A stretch of 64,000 bases of DNA. Origin: CBDFFW01 sp965246945 (lineage in GTDB: Bacteria > Pseudomonadota > Alphaproteobacteria > UBA11073). The stretch spans positions 868,001-932,000 of the forward strand of contig CBDFFW010000001.1 in the NCBI GenBank assembly GCA_965246945.1, read 5' to 3'. A program made the position numbers and the translations under genes. The notes under the pieces were generated by a model that searched no databases, was not told where the DNA came from, and worked only from the letters and a program-made list of their open reading frames with translations. Positions 34,330 through 42,484 of this stretch are shown here, piece by piece (the stretch's first letter is position 1; every line of letters begins with the position of its first letter).

Positions 34330-35195
34330 CCAATTAACTTCTGCACAAAATTGGGCAGGGCCAGGGCGGCCAAATGCATATCCGAATTATAATAAAAGGT
34401 GTCTAAACTGGCGGCGGTATAACGGTTCGTGAGTTCAGCTTTTGTAACCTGCCGCAATTCCGCATTATCGGTGGCCCAATAAAAATAGGTATCGCCATAA
34501 CCATAGCAGGGCACAGCGCAGCGGTAATACCATACATCGTTAAAATGGTTTTTTAAGGCAACAGATGTCGATTGTAAAATTTCTGGCAGCACATATGGCG
34601 TGTCGATTTGTCCAACCATCATCCCGCCTGAAGCCAAGCGCTGTTTGCAAGCTTGGTAAAATTCTTCTTTAAACAGAACTTCGCCTGGGCCAAATGGATC
34701 GGTTGAATCGATAATGATCAAATCAAATAGATCATTACTATTGCGAACGAAATCCGCACCATCCTGAAATAAAATTTCGGCCCGTGGATCGGTAAATGCA
34801 GTGCCGCAAATGCTGGATAAATGTTGCGCGCTGAGCTCGACCACCACTTGGTCAATCTCCACCATTACCACTTGCGCAACGCCGTGATGCATCAACATAT
34901 GCCGCAAGGCACCGCCATCGCCGCCGCCAATAATCAACGCGCGTTTTACTTGGCCGTGCGCCAGCAGCGGCATATGGACCAGCATTTCATGATAATAGGG
35001 ATCATCGCGTTCAGAAATTTGGACCACACCATCGGCACCAAGGCACCGGCCCATCGCGGAATTTTCAAAAAACAATAAACTTTGGAAAGGGGTATCGACC
35101 TGTGCCAAAACTTTATGAACGGGAAAAACAAGATGACCAAATTCTGGTTTGATCACCTCGGCGTTATCGTCTCCCGTACCATAAAGTAAAGGCAC
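34326..35195 (-). CDS. speE: Spermidine synthase
   Basis: A 289-residue aminopropyltransferase: LLFFENSAMGRCLGADGVVQ, YYHEMLVHMPLL, IIGGGDGGALRH, VEIDQVVVEL and IIIDSTDPFGPGE. Transfers the aminopropyl group of decarboxylated AdoMet to putrescine. It overlaps speD by one base (ATGA-type coupling), a normal speD-speE operon. It is diverged from the SpeE half of the fusion protein 4 kb away, so the genome encodes two aminopropyltransferases. Confidence 0.93.
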   Translation of the reverse strand: MPLLYGTGDDNAEVIKPEFGHLVFPVHKVLAQVDTPFQSLLFFENSAMGRCLGADGVVQISERDDPYYHEMLVHMPLLAHGQVKRALIIGGGDGGALRHMLMHHGVAQVVMVEIDQVVVELSAQHLSSICGTAFTDPRAEILFQDGADFVRNSNDLFDLIIIDSTDPFGPGEVLFKEEFYQACKQRLASGGMMVGQIDTPYVLPEILQSTSVALKNHFNDVWYYRCAVPCYGYGDTYFYWATDNAELRQVTKAELTNRYTAASLDTFYYNSDMHLAALALPNFVQKLIG

Positions 35196-35758
35196 TAAAC
35201 AACCTCACCACGTCGCAAATTGCTAACGGTGACTTGTTCTGGATTGAAATGCTTTCTCAGCACATCAATGGCTTTTTCAGGATCGCTATCGCCGCACATG
35301 AAAACATCAAAAGCTGCGAAATTGCGTTCCGGCCAAGTATGGACGCTGATATGGGATTCGGCCAAGACCGCCACACCAGAAATCCCACCATTGGGGGTGA
35401 AGTGATGCATATGGATATGCAGCAGGGTAGCTTTAGCCGCCATCACTGCTTCGCGAAAAGCGTGTTCCATAATTTCGAGATTATCGAGGTTGCTAGCGCC
35501 CCATAAGTCGATGATCAAATGTATCCCAGCAAAGACCTTGCCATCCCTGTGGATGAAATGATCATGCCGTTCGTCACTCGAACTATGTAGCCCAGTTGAA
35601 GCCAGAGCTTCCTGTTGCCCCAGTTCACACCAAGGACCCGGGATAATATTCCCGGAATTTTCTTCCTTTTGGGCCTTCCTTAGCTGTGGCGCTGGCGTTT
35701 GCACGGGCGCTTCTGGCAAGTCCATCCCCAATTGGAAGAGAGTTGCGCGCGTTGTCAT
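35195..35758 (-). CDS. speD: S-adenosylmethionine decarboxylase
   Basis: A 187-residue proenzyme. The canonical processing and active site reads LAESHISVHTWPE (Ser135 pyruvoyl, His140) and DVFMCG (Cys155), with FAGIHLIIDLWG before it. A 65-residue N-terminal extension, rich in polar residues, precedes the conserved core. GGGAGGG lies just upstream of the ATG. It makes the aminopropyl donor used by both spermidine synthases here. Confidence 0.93.
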   Translation of the reverse strand: MTTRATLFQLGMDLPEAPVQTPAPQLRKAQKEENSGNIIPGPWCELGQQEALASTGLHSSSDERHDHFIHRDGKVFAGIHLIIDLWGASNLDNLEIMEHAFREAVMAAKATLLHIHMHHFTPNGGISGVAVLAESHISVHTWPERNFAAFDVFMCGDSDPEKAIDVLRKHFNPEQVTVSNLRRGEVV

Positions 35759-35896
35759 GCGACCCTCCCCACAATTAGTACAGACCCGCTAAAAATTAAG
35801 CGGAAGCGGTGTGTATGATTGATTTGACAGGTTATGGCAAATCTTTTTTTAGTTGCATTGTAAATTCAGCGCTTTAACGATGATATGGTTACTTAA

Positions 35897-36331
35897 ATGG
35901 CACAAATCCACATCCTTAATGGTCCTAATTTAAATCTGCTTGGCACGCGGGAGCCCGAAATTTATGGTCGGGTGACCCTACAGGAGATTGAGCGTCTGTG
36001 CCGCGAACGCGTGGAAGAACATACGCATGAGCTGGTTTTCAAGCAAAGCAACCATGAAGGCCAATTGGTGGATTGGATTCAAGAGGCTGCCACGGCGGCC
36101 AAAGCCATTATTATCAATCCTGCTGCCTACAGCCACACTTCAGTTGCGATTCACGATGCCTTGAAAGCCACCCGTTTGCCGCTAATCGAAGTTCACTTAT
36201 CCAACATTCACGCCCGCGAAGAATTTCGAAATCATTCTTACATTTCACCAATCGCCAGCGGTGTCATTTGCGGTTTTGGCCCGATTGGCTATATCTTGGC
36301 CATTGATGCTGCTGCGGCGTTGGTGGATTAA
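35897..36331 (+). CDS. aroQ: Type II 3-dehydroquinate dehydratase
   Basis: A 144-residue enzyme of the shikimate pathway with the family signature HILNGPNLNLLGTREPEIYG, catalytic Tyr, FKQSNHEGQLVDWI, INPAAYSHTSVAI and EVHLSNIHAREEFR. In alphaproteobacteria it commonly precedes accB-accC; accB follows here after 45 bases, but accC does not. Confidence 0.95.
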   Translation: MAQIHILNGPNLNLLGTREPEIYGRVTLQEIERLCRERVEEHTHELVFKQSNHEGQLVDWIQEAATAAKAIIINPAAYSHTSVAIHDALKATRLPLIEVHLSNIHAREEFRNHSYISPIASGVICGFGPIGYILAIDAAAALVD

Positions 36332-36376
36332 TCAAAACTTGCGATGAATCGCGCCTTCGCGCAAATAGGATATATA

Positions 36377-36823
36377 ATGACTGATGCAATAAACGTAAAT
36401 GCCGAATTGGTGCGCGAATTGGCCAAATTAATGGCTGAAAGCGGCTTGACCGAGATTGAGGTTGGGCAGGGCGATAGTTACATCCGCGTGGGCAAGCAAC
36501 AGCAAATGGTCGCCAATATGGTAGCACCCCAACTGCAGCAAGCAGCGCCAGCCGCCATTGCCGCACCGGCTGCGGCAGCAGGGCCAGCGGCGGGAACCGT
36601 AAGTTCGCCGATGGTTGGCACCGTTTACATGTCGCCGCAACCAGGCTCCCCGCCTTTTATCAGCGTGGGCAGTGCTGTTAAAGAAGGTGATACCTTGCTG
36701 ATTATCGAAGCGATGAAAGTCATGAACCCAGTGAAAGCCCCAAAAGCGGGCACTGTGCAGCAAATTCTGGTAGATGATAAACATCCAGTCGAATTCGGCG
36801 AAGCGCTGGTAGTAATTAGCTAG
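36377..36823 (+). CDS. accB: Biotin carboxyl carrier protein of acetyl-CoA carboxylase
   Basis: A 148-residue BCCP: N-terminal helical part, Ala/Pro-rich linker (AAPAAIAAPAAAAGPAAG) and biotinyl domain with the modified Lys in EAMKVMNPVKAP. AGGA 6 bases before 36377 decides the start. It should partner with AccC, which is not the next gene; instead an AT-rich unrelated gene follows after 44 bases. Confidence 0.93.
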   Translation: MTDAINVNAELVRELAKLMAESGLTEIEVGQGDSYIRVGKQQQMVANMVAPQLQQAAPAAIAAPAAAAGPAAGTVSSPMVGTVYMSPQPGSPPFISVGSAVKEGDTLLIIEAMKVMNPVKAPKAGTVQQILVDDKHPVEFGEALVVIS

Positions 36824-36867
36824 TATAGTTTTAAGAAAATTTTAATAAATTTATGTTTTAATTAGTC

Positions 36868-37554
36868 ATGTCCTCTTTATATGATACATTAAATTTATGT
36901 GAAAAATTTGATCTTAATGGAGGGTATTATACCACTAATGCCTTTGGTTATATTCAATTTGATGGTCCGTGCTCGCAGTTTCCAAGAACAGATTGGAAAT
37001 TACATTTAACAATAGATCCACAGGATGTAGCAAAAGCGTTAGATTTGCTTTTACCTTATTTCATTAATAATGGGATTGGACCATTTAAAGTTGCTGATAA
37101 GCAGAACATTGAAATCATGCATAATCCAAATGGGGAACAGCGTGGCAAAATGTTCACTATTTGCGATAAAAATGATATAAATCTAAATTGTATAAATGAA
37201 ATTGAAAGTATATTAAGATCAAATGGCATCCGTCCAAGCTGTGAGGTTATCGGAGATCAAAATATATCCGGATCACGATATATTTCTTACCGTAATGATA
37301 CAGATTTAATGGGCAACTATATTTCTGCTGCAGAAGTAAGAGCAATGAATGTACATGAATTTTCTAATCCATTTAAAAAAGTGAATCCTTTCGAGGGGAT
37401 AATATTGCCAATGCATGCTAAACAAGCAGAAAATAAAACAGAAAGCGCTAATATTTCTTCTAAGCAATTTTTATATAATTCAGGTATAGCAATATTATTT
37501 TCAATGGGATGTTTGTTAATTGGAAATAGTTATACGATGCAAAATCGCCATTAA
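36868..37554 (+). CDS. SpvC/OspF-like phosphothreonine-lyase homologue
   Basis: A 228-residue, AT-rich protein. Residues 40-148 align by eye with SpvC/OspF: WKLHLTI matches KFHISV (Lys44, His46), FKVAD matches WKVTD (Lys74), GKMFTIC matches GAQFTLY, and RYISYRND matches KYLSYRNE (Arg142). The Tyr equivalent is Cys99 and the second C-terminal Arg is missing, so catalysis is uncertain. A hydrophobic segment near 204-222 may anchor it in a membrane. No N-terminal signal. It sits where accC is expected, suggesting insertion. Confidence 0.55.
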   Translation: MSSLYDTLNLCEKFDLNGGYYTTNAFGYIQFDGPCSQFPRTDWKLHLTIDPQDVAKALDLLLPYFINNGIGPFKVADKQNIEIMHNPNGEQRGKMFTICDKNDINLNCINEIESILRSNGIRPSCEVIGDQNISGSRYISYRNDTDLMGNYISAAEVRAMNVHEFSNPFKKVNPFEGIILPMHAKQAENKTESANISSKQFLYNSGIAILFSMGCLLIGNSYTMQNRH

Positions 37555-37687
37555 TTCAGGAAATTTTTTGTAGAGCTTCCTATGTTAGCTCAATTTATGC
37601 AGTATGTTCTCTTGTCAATAAAATGAAAAAGAAAATGACAAACCCTTTAATACGAATTGCAAGTAGGAATACTATTATGGCAACATA

Positions 37688-38365
37688 TTAAAAAATTTGT
37701 TGCCATAATGCACCTTTAATCGTCCCAATAAAGGTTTGATGGGCAGCGAGTTCAGCGGCGGGAATTTCAAATACGCGCGCAGCATAAATTGGCCGCTCGC
37801 TGATATTGATTTCTTCGACTATTATCGCTTCGGGTTTACCAAACAACGACGCTTGTTCATCGCCGACCAGATAAAAATATACCTCGGCCAGCAATTGGGA
37901 ATCGAGCAGGGCGCCGTGGAATTGGCGGTTGCTGTTATCGACATTGAAGCGTTTGCATAAGGCATCAAGTGAAGCGGGAGAGCCGGGAAATTTTCGCCGC
38001 GCGATTTCGAGCGTGTCCGTTGCCTGCGTATGTGGAATCACCGGAAAACCCAAGATGCTGAGCTCATGATTGATAAATTTCATATCGAACATGGCATTGT
38101 GAATGACCAATTGGCCGTCGCCGATAAACTCCACGAACTGGTCAACCACTTCGGCAAAGCGCGGTTTATCGCGCAGGAATTCATTAGTAATTCCGTGGAT
38201 GGCGATAACTTCGGCACCCATTTCCATCTCGGGATTTAGGTATAGTTGGAGCGTTTTGCCGGTCAGTCGTTTATTGACCATTTCGACTGCGCCAATCTCA
38301 ACAATCCGGTGGCCCTGTTTGGGGTCATAACCAGTTGTTTCGGTATCGAGAATGATTTCGCGCAT
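37688..38365 (-). CDS. dnaQ: DNA polymerase III epsilon subunit (3'-5' exonuclease)
   Basis: A 225-residue proofreading exonuclease: Exo I ILDTETTGYDP, Exo II VIHNAMFDMKFINHEL, Exo III HGALLDSQLLAEVY. MREIILDTET at 38365 is the natural start; a longer frame adds 12 residues. The C-terminus, which binds the polymerase alpha subunit, is somewhat long. It is divergent from pdhA across 60 bases. Confidence 0.92.
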   Translation of the reverse strand: MREIILDTETTGYDPKQGHRIVEIGAVEMVNKRLTGKTLQLYLNPEMEMGAEVIAIHGITNEFLRDKPRFAEVVDQFVEFIGDGQLVIHNAMFDMKFINHELSILGFPVIPHTQATDTLEIARRKFPGSPASLDALCKRFNVDNSNRQFHGALLDSQLLAEVYFYLVGDEQASLFGKPEAIIVEEINISERPIYAARVFEIPAAELAAHQTFIGTIKGALWQQIF

Positions 38366-38425
38366 GGCGACATTTTGCCCGATTTGCCTTGCCCCTGTCA
38401 CCTGTCTTCGCTAGATTTATGGCAA

Positions 38426-39451
38426 ATGGCCAAAGCTGATAAAACCGCCCCTAAAAACGCGCAAGCGCCCCTGGTCTCAACCAATAAGTTGACCAAAGCA
38501 GATGCTTTAAAATTTTTCGAAGATATGTTTCTTATCCGGCATTTCGAAGAACGTGCCGGGCAGCTTTACGGCATGGGCTTAATCGGCGGTTTCTGCCATT
38601 TGTATATTGGCCAAGAAGCCGTGGTGGTGGGCATTCAGGCTGCGCAGCAACAACAAGATTCAGTCATTACCGCATACCGCGATCATGGGCATATGCTAGC
38701 TTGCGGTATGGAGCCGCGCGGCGTGATGGCGGAGCTGACGGGCCGTGAGGGTGGTTATTCACGCGGCAAGGGTGGCAGCATGCATATGTTCAGCCGCGAG
38801 AAAAATTTCTATGGCGGGCACGGCATTGTTGGTGCGCAGGTATCGATTGGTACTGGCCTCGGTTTCGCCCACAAATACAATGAAGATAACGGCGTCTGCG
38901 TAGCGTATATGGGTGATGGCGCATCAAACCAGGGGCAGGTCTATGAAAGTTTCAACATGGCCGCGCTGTGGCACTTGCCAGTGCTGTATATTATCGAAAA
39001 CAATCAATACGGCATGGGTACTTCTGCGAAGCGCCATGCGGCCGGTGAATTATTCCGGCGCGGCGAAGGTTATGGCATTCCGGGCGAACGCGTCGATGGG
39101 ATGGATGTGATGGCGGTGAAGCAGGCGGCCAGTGCGGCGTTTGAACATATTCGCAGCGGCAAGGGGCCCGTGCTGCTCGAGATGATGACTTACCGCTACC
39201 GCGGACATTCCATGTCTGATCCTGCTAAATACCGCACGCGGGAAGAGGTCGAGGAAACCCGCACGCATCGCGACCCGATTGAACGCTTGCGCCATCAAAT
39301 CACCGAACAAAAATTGGCAACCGATGCCGAACTGGAAGAAATTCAAAAGCGCATCCGTGCGACTTGCCTAGAAGCTGTCGAATTCGCCAAAACCTCCCCC
39401 GAGCCTGATCCAGCAGAGCTATGGACCGATATCCTTAAAGAAGCGGCTTAA
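38426..39451 (+). CDS. pdhA: Pyruvate dehydrogenase E1 component, alpha subunit
   Basis: A 341-residue TPP-dependent subunit: HLYIGQEAVVVGIQAA, SRGKGGSMHMFS, GDGASNQGQVYESFNMA (TPP/Mg site) and TYRYRGHSMSDPAKYR with the regulatory-type Ser loop. MAKADKTAPKN at 38426 is chosen over a longer frame that crosses the dnaQ promoter. The E1 beta gene, usually next, is not present in the 280 bases downstream. Confidence 0.92.
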   Translation: MAKADKTAPKNAQAPLVSTNKLTKADALKFFEDMFLIRHFEERAGQLYGMGLIGGFCHLYIGQEAVVVGIQAAQQQQDSVITAYRDHGHMLACGMEPRGVMAELTGREGGYSRGKGGSMHMFSREKNFYGGHGIVGAQVSIGTGLGFAHKYNEDNGVCVAYMGDGASNQGQVYESFNMAALWHLPVLYIIENNQYGMGTSAKRHAAGELFRRGEGYGIPGERVDGMDVMAVKQAASAAFEHIRSGKGPVLLEMMTYRYRGHSMSDPAKYRTREEVEETRTHRDPIERLRHQITEQKLATDAELEEIQKRIRATCLEAVEFAKTSPEPDPAELWTDILKEAA

Positions 39452-39486
39452 AATTATTGCTAGCAGTCAAGCTGCTAACAATATAC

Positions 39487-39621
39487 TTATTTTTTCTTAT
39501 CAGGTCGTTGGGTTAATGCCGAACCCGCAGCTGAGGTGGCATCTTTTTTTGTACCTTTTCCACTTAGAGTTTTAGAAGCAGCAGTTCCAGCAGCTTTACT
39601 TGTTTTTTCGTTTTTAGCCAT
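39487..39621 (-). CDS. Small Lys/Ser/Ala-rich protein, 44 residues
   Basis: An ATG at 39619-39621 with GGAG 6 bases upstream opens a 44-codon frame rich in Lys, Ser and Ala, beginning MAKNEKTSK and ending ALTQRPDKKK. AASKTLSG followed by SAAGSALTQR recalls a widespread set of tiny proteobacterial proteins with SKxL...SxAGSALSQ; their function is unknown to me. The strong ribosome-binding site and conserved-looking composition make it a real gene despite its size. Confidence 0.65.
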   Translation of the reverse strand: MAKNEKTSKAAGTAASKTLSGKGTKKDATSAAGSALTQRPDKKK

Positions 39622-39733
39622 ATCAATCTCCATATATTGTGGTTTGGCAAATCTTATAATACTAAATATAGTATAAATTTTTTATTCTAATTTTGTTTTG
39701 TGTTATAAAAAAGGTGAAATTAAATATTTTCAA

Positions 39734-40354
39734 CTAATCACTAGTTTTACTACATGTATCAATCTGCAATTCATGCCGTTTTAAAAACGACAACGTGAAA
39801 GGAGGATCATAGCTGGCGATGCGGGGAACGGTCATCGCTTGTTTAGGCATTTCTTTAAGCCAGGTATGCAATTCTTCTGTTTTCTTCGTGATAATTGTTT
39901 CAGTGAGTTCGCCGGAAAATTGAATGGTTGCAACGGAGCGATCAGATATTTCTTCCAGCCAAATATCGCGGTTATTGGGTTGGGGGATATTTGCCAGTTT
40001 ATATTTATTTGCTAAAATAAAACTCATTTGCCAACCTCTCTCAGCTGGCAAGCTTGATCGGACAGTAGATGCTGGCAATTTTTGTGAGGTGTTTTGCTGC
40101 AATACAGGCGCAGTCATCGGCAATTTGGCGCGGCTTTTATTATTCCCGAAAATGTAATCCGCTAAACGCCGAAACGCGACTCCGCTTGCATATTCGTAAT
40201 CACCTTCCACCCAAGTGCTGGCTTGCAGATATGGCTCGTAGTGCCTGATCTCTTTTTTTCCCTGTTTAAACACCAAACAATATTTGGGTTCTTTGTTTAA
40301 TCGGATACCGATTATACCTGGTATACTTTTTAGCATTTCCGCAAACAGTGACAT
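39734..40354 (-). CDS. SOUL-family heme-binding protein
   Basis: A 206-residue protein. KEIRHYEPYLQAST, FRRLADYIFGNNKS and LPMTAPVLQQ are the SOUL/HEBP signature; the C-terminal part has ATIQFSGELTET and AMTVPRIASYDPPFTLSF. Bacterial SOUL proteins bind heme or tetrapyrroles. MSLFAEMLKS at 40354 is the likely start; it lies just past the mltA stop on the same strand. Confidence 0.85.
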   Translation of the reverse strand: MSLFAEMLKSIPGIIGIRLNKEPKYCLVFKQGKKEIRHYEPYLQASTWVEGDYEYASGVAFRRLADYIFGNNKSRAKLPMTAPVLQQNTSQKLPASTVRSSLPAERGWQMSFILANKYKLANIPQPNNRDIWLEEISDRSVATIQFSGELTETIITKKTEELHTWLKEMPKQAMTVPRIASYDPPFTLSFLKRHELQIDTCSKTSD

Positions 40355-40373
40355 TTGATTTTTATAGCATATT

Positions 40374-41498
40374 TTAATTTTTCGGCAATAGTGCCCAATA
40401 ACTACCAGTGGATTGCATGGAACCGGCATTGATTTCGGCACTTTGACCAAAGCCCCAGAAAATATCACCGCGAATGGTGCCTTTGATCGCACCACCGGTA
40501 TCTTGCGCAACAATTAATTTTTGGAAGCGGCCACTATTCATCGGCGCTGGCGTATCGATCCATAATGGCAAACCGTAAGGAATGGCACGCGGGTCAACAG
40601 CCAATGAACGCTCCGCCGTCAGTGTGACATTCGCACCGCCAATGGGCCCGTCGCTCGGCGGTAATTCGCGGAAGAAGACATAGCTTTCATTGCTATTCAT
40701 CATCGCTTGCGCTTTCTCTGGATGCTGGCGCAGCCAGATTTTGATATCGGGCATACCGGCACCGGTGGGAATTTCACCCTGTTCGCGCAAGGCACGGCCA
40801 ATGGGTGTATAACTTTCACCATTTTTGCCGGCATAGCCAATATGCAGCATGCTACCATCCGGCAACTGCACACGGCCGCTGCCCTGAATTTCTAAGAAGA
40901 AGGCATCAACCGGATCGGAGACCCAAGCGAGAACGGTCGCATTTAAGGGGGTGCCAGTGATTTCTGCGCGTTTGCCGTAAGGCACAAATTTATTGCTGGC
41001 AACTTTGCCGATTAGCGTTTGGCCTTTTAAACTATCGCGGAATAACCCCAAATCTGCCGTGACCAAATCATTTGGGATTGCATAAATCGGTGTTTGATAA
41101 ATGCCCGTGCGGGTGCGTGAACCTTGTAATAATGGCTCATAATAACCGGTAAATAAACCTTGCGTGCTGCCGCTGTCACCATCGGTAATTGCATAAGGTT
41201 GTAAGTATTGTTGGATGGTGGCGCGCAATTGCGTTGGCGGTGCATTTTTAATCGCGGTGCAGGCAGCAGTCCAACCGGCAGCGCTGCCCCATTTGGGTTT
41301 GGCTTTGGCCATGCGGGCGCAGGTTTTATTGAAGCTATCGGCAAACCCGTTTAGGTCATCATTTTGCCAGCCAGGTAAATCATTAAAACTGGCTGGTGTT
41401 AGGACAGCAATTGGGGTGCTGCCACTAGGGGCAGAGGGCGTCGTAGTGCTTTGGCAAGCAGCCAAGCCTAACAGCCATAAAACCAGTAAGAAGCGCAT
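40374..41498 (-). CDS. mltA: Membrane-bound lytic transglycosylase A
   Basis: A 374-residue lipoprotein (LLGLAACQS lipobox). GLFTGYYEPLLQGS, then a 3D domain with AVDPRAIPYGLPLWID and VAQDTGGAIKGTIRGDIFWG carrying the catalytic Asp. It cleaves peptidoglycan to 1,6-anhydro products at the outer membrane. Start at 41498 puts the signal peptide at the N-terminus. Divergent from the BamE-like gene across 54 bases. Confidence 0.9.
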   Translation of the reverse strand: MRFLLVLWLLGLAACQSTTTPSAPSGSTPIAVLTPASFNDLPGWQNDDLNGFADSFNKTCARMAKAKPKWGSAAGWTAACTAIKNAPPTQLRATIQQYLQPYAITDGDSGSTQGLFTGYYEPLLQGSRTRTGIYQTPIYAIPNDLVTADLGLFRDSLKGQTLIGKVASNKFVPYGKRAEITGTPLNATVLAWVSDPVDAFFLEIQGSGRVQLPDGSMLHIGYAGKNGESYTPIGRALREQGEIPTGAGMPDIKIWLRQHPEKAQAMMNSNESYVFFRELPPSDGPIGGANVTLTAERSLAVDPRAIPYGLPLWIDTPAPMNSGRFQKLIVAQDTGGAIKGTIRGDIFWGFGQSAEINAGSMQSTGSYWALLPKN

Positions 41499-41552
41499 AA
41501 TATCTATTTGGAATGATTGTGTGTTGGCGGGCAACCCTTTATTCTCAAAAAA

Positions 41553-42017
41553 ATGCGTTATATATTATTGGGATGCTTTGCGGTGCTGATGGCCTGCACG
41601 CCGATTGTGGCGCAGCGCGGCCGCGTGATTGAAGCTGAGGATGTGCAAGCATTAAAGGTCAATCAAACACGCGAACCGGAAGTTAAATTGCGCTTAGGCA
41701 CCCCCAGCATGACCAGCATGTTTGCGGATAGCCATACCTGGTATTATGTCAGTGAGATTACCGAGACCAAGGCATTTTTCCGCCCGCGCATTATGGAGCG
41801 GCAGGTTTATGTGTTGCGGTTTGATAATGACGGATTGCTTACCGCCATGAATGAATTGCAGGCGCGGGATGGGCAGCCCATTCATTTTGCCAAGGAAGAA
41901 ACGCCAACGGCGGGGGAAGAATTAACTGTGGTGCAGCAACTAATTGGGAATGTGGGCAAGTTTAATAATGCCGGTACCGGTGCCGGCGGTATACCAGGCT
42001 CCGCGCCAGGGCAGTAA
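41553..42017 (+). CDS. bamE: BamE/SmpA-like outer-membrane assembly lipoprotein
   Basis: A 154-residue lipoprotein with signal YILLGCFAVLMAC and a BamE-like fold: EVKLRLGTPSMTSMF, DSHTWYYVSEITETKAFFRP and RFDNDGLLTAM. BamE is an accessory part of the BAM complex that inserts beta-barrels. A Gly/Ala/Pro-rich 35-residue tail is extra. Start 41553 fits the signal peptide. The assignment to BamE rather than another SmpA/OmlA family lipoprotein is likely but not certain. Confidence 0.82.
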   Translation: MRYILLGCFAVLMACTPIVAQRGRVIEAEDVQALKVNQTREPEVKLRLGTPSMTSMFADSHTWYYVSEITETKAFFRPRIMERQVYVLRFDNDGLLTAMNELQARDGQPIHFAKEETPTAGEELTVVQQLIGNVGKFNNAGTGAGGIPGSAPGQ

Positions 42018-42037
42018 TAGATTAGTTTTCAGAATGA

Positions 42038-42442
42038 TTAAGCGCTGCGGACTTGGTCTTCCAAGCGTTGCATGCGGATGTATAAACCATGTGAGCGCTC
42101 CAATAACCGTTTTAAGCCGGTAGGAACTTTCAGATCGTAATCGGCTTGATCTAATTCCAAGATGCTTGAGCTGACGGTAATTGCGGGCTCGAAAATTGCG
42201 TCGCTGGTGCTGATTTCGTTGTTCTGTAACGCGCGTTGCAGCATTAACCATGCCATAATCTGGGTGAGGCGAGCGGTTAAGCGCATGACTTGAAAACTTA
42301 CCAACATGCGGCCTTCGGCATTTAAATGCCGCTCTTCAACCGTTTGCCGGTAAGAGATATAGCTATGGGCTTCCGATAATAATTCCAAGGCTTCGGTATA
42401 GGCTGGGTTACGGAATTGCAAAGTGGCAGCGGTGTTTGACAT
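42038..42442 (-). CDS. DUF1465 / RcdA-like protein
   Basis: A 134-residue helical protein: ALELLSEAHSYIS, LVSFQVMRLTARLTQIMAWLM and KRLLERSHGLYIRMQRLEDQV. DUF1465 includes RcdA of Caulobacter, an adaptor that presents CtrA and other substrates to ClpXP during the cell cycle. The family is essentially alphaproteobacterial, which supports the taxonomic inference. MSNTAATLQF at 42442 is the likely start. Equivalent activity here is inferred. Confidence 0.75.
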   Translation of the reverse strand: MSNTAATLQFRNPAYTEALELLSEAHSYISYRQTVEERHLNAEGRMLVSFQVMRLTARLTQIMAWLMLQRALQNNEISTSDAIFEPAITVSSSILELDQADYDLKVPTGLKRLLERSHGLYIRMQRLEDQVRSA

Positions 42443-42484
42443 GGGTTTATTCTGCCGCATAAGACTGAACAAACGGTAAATACA

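Noticed and set aside
35759..35896. Riboswitch between speD and aroQ
   Set aside because: I could not draw a convincing conserved structure; the divergent gap is short and only a weak TTGACA-like promoter is visible.
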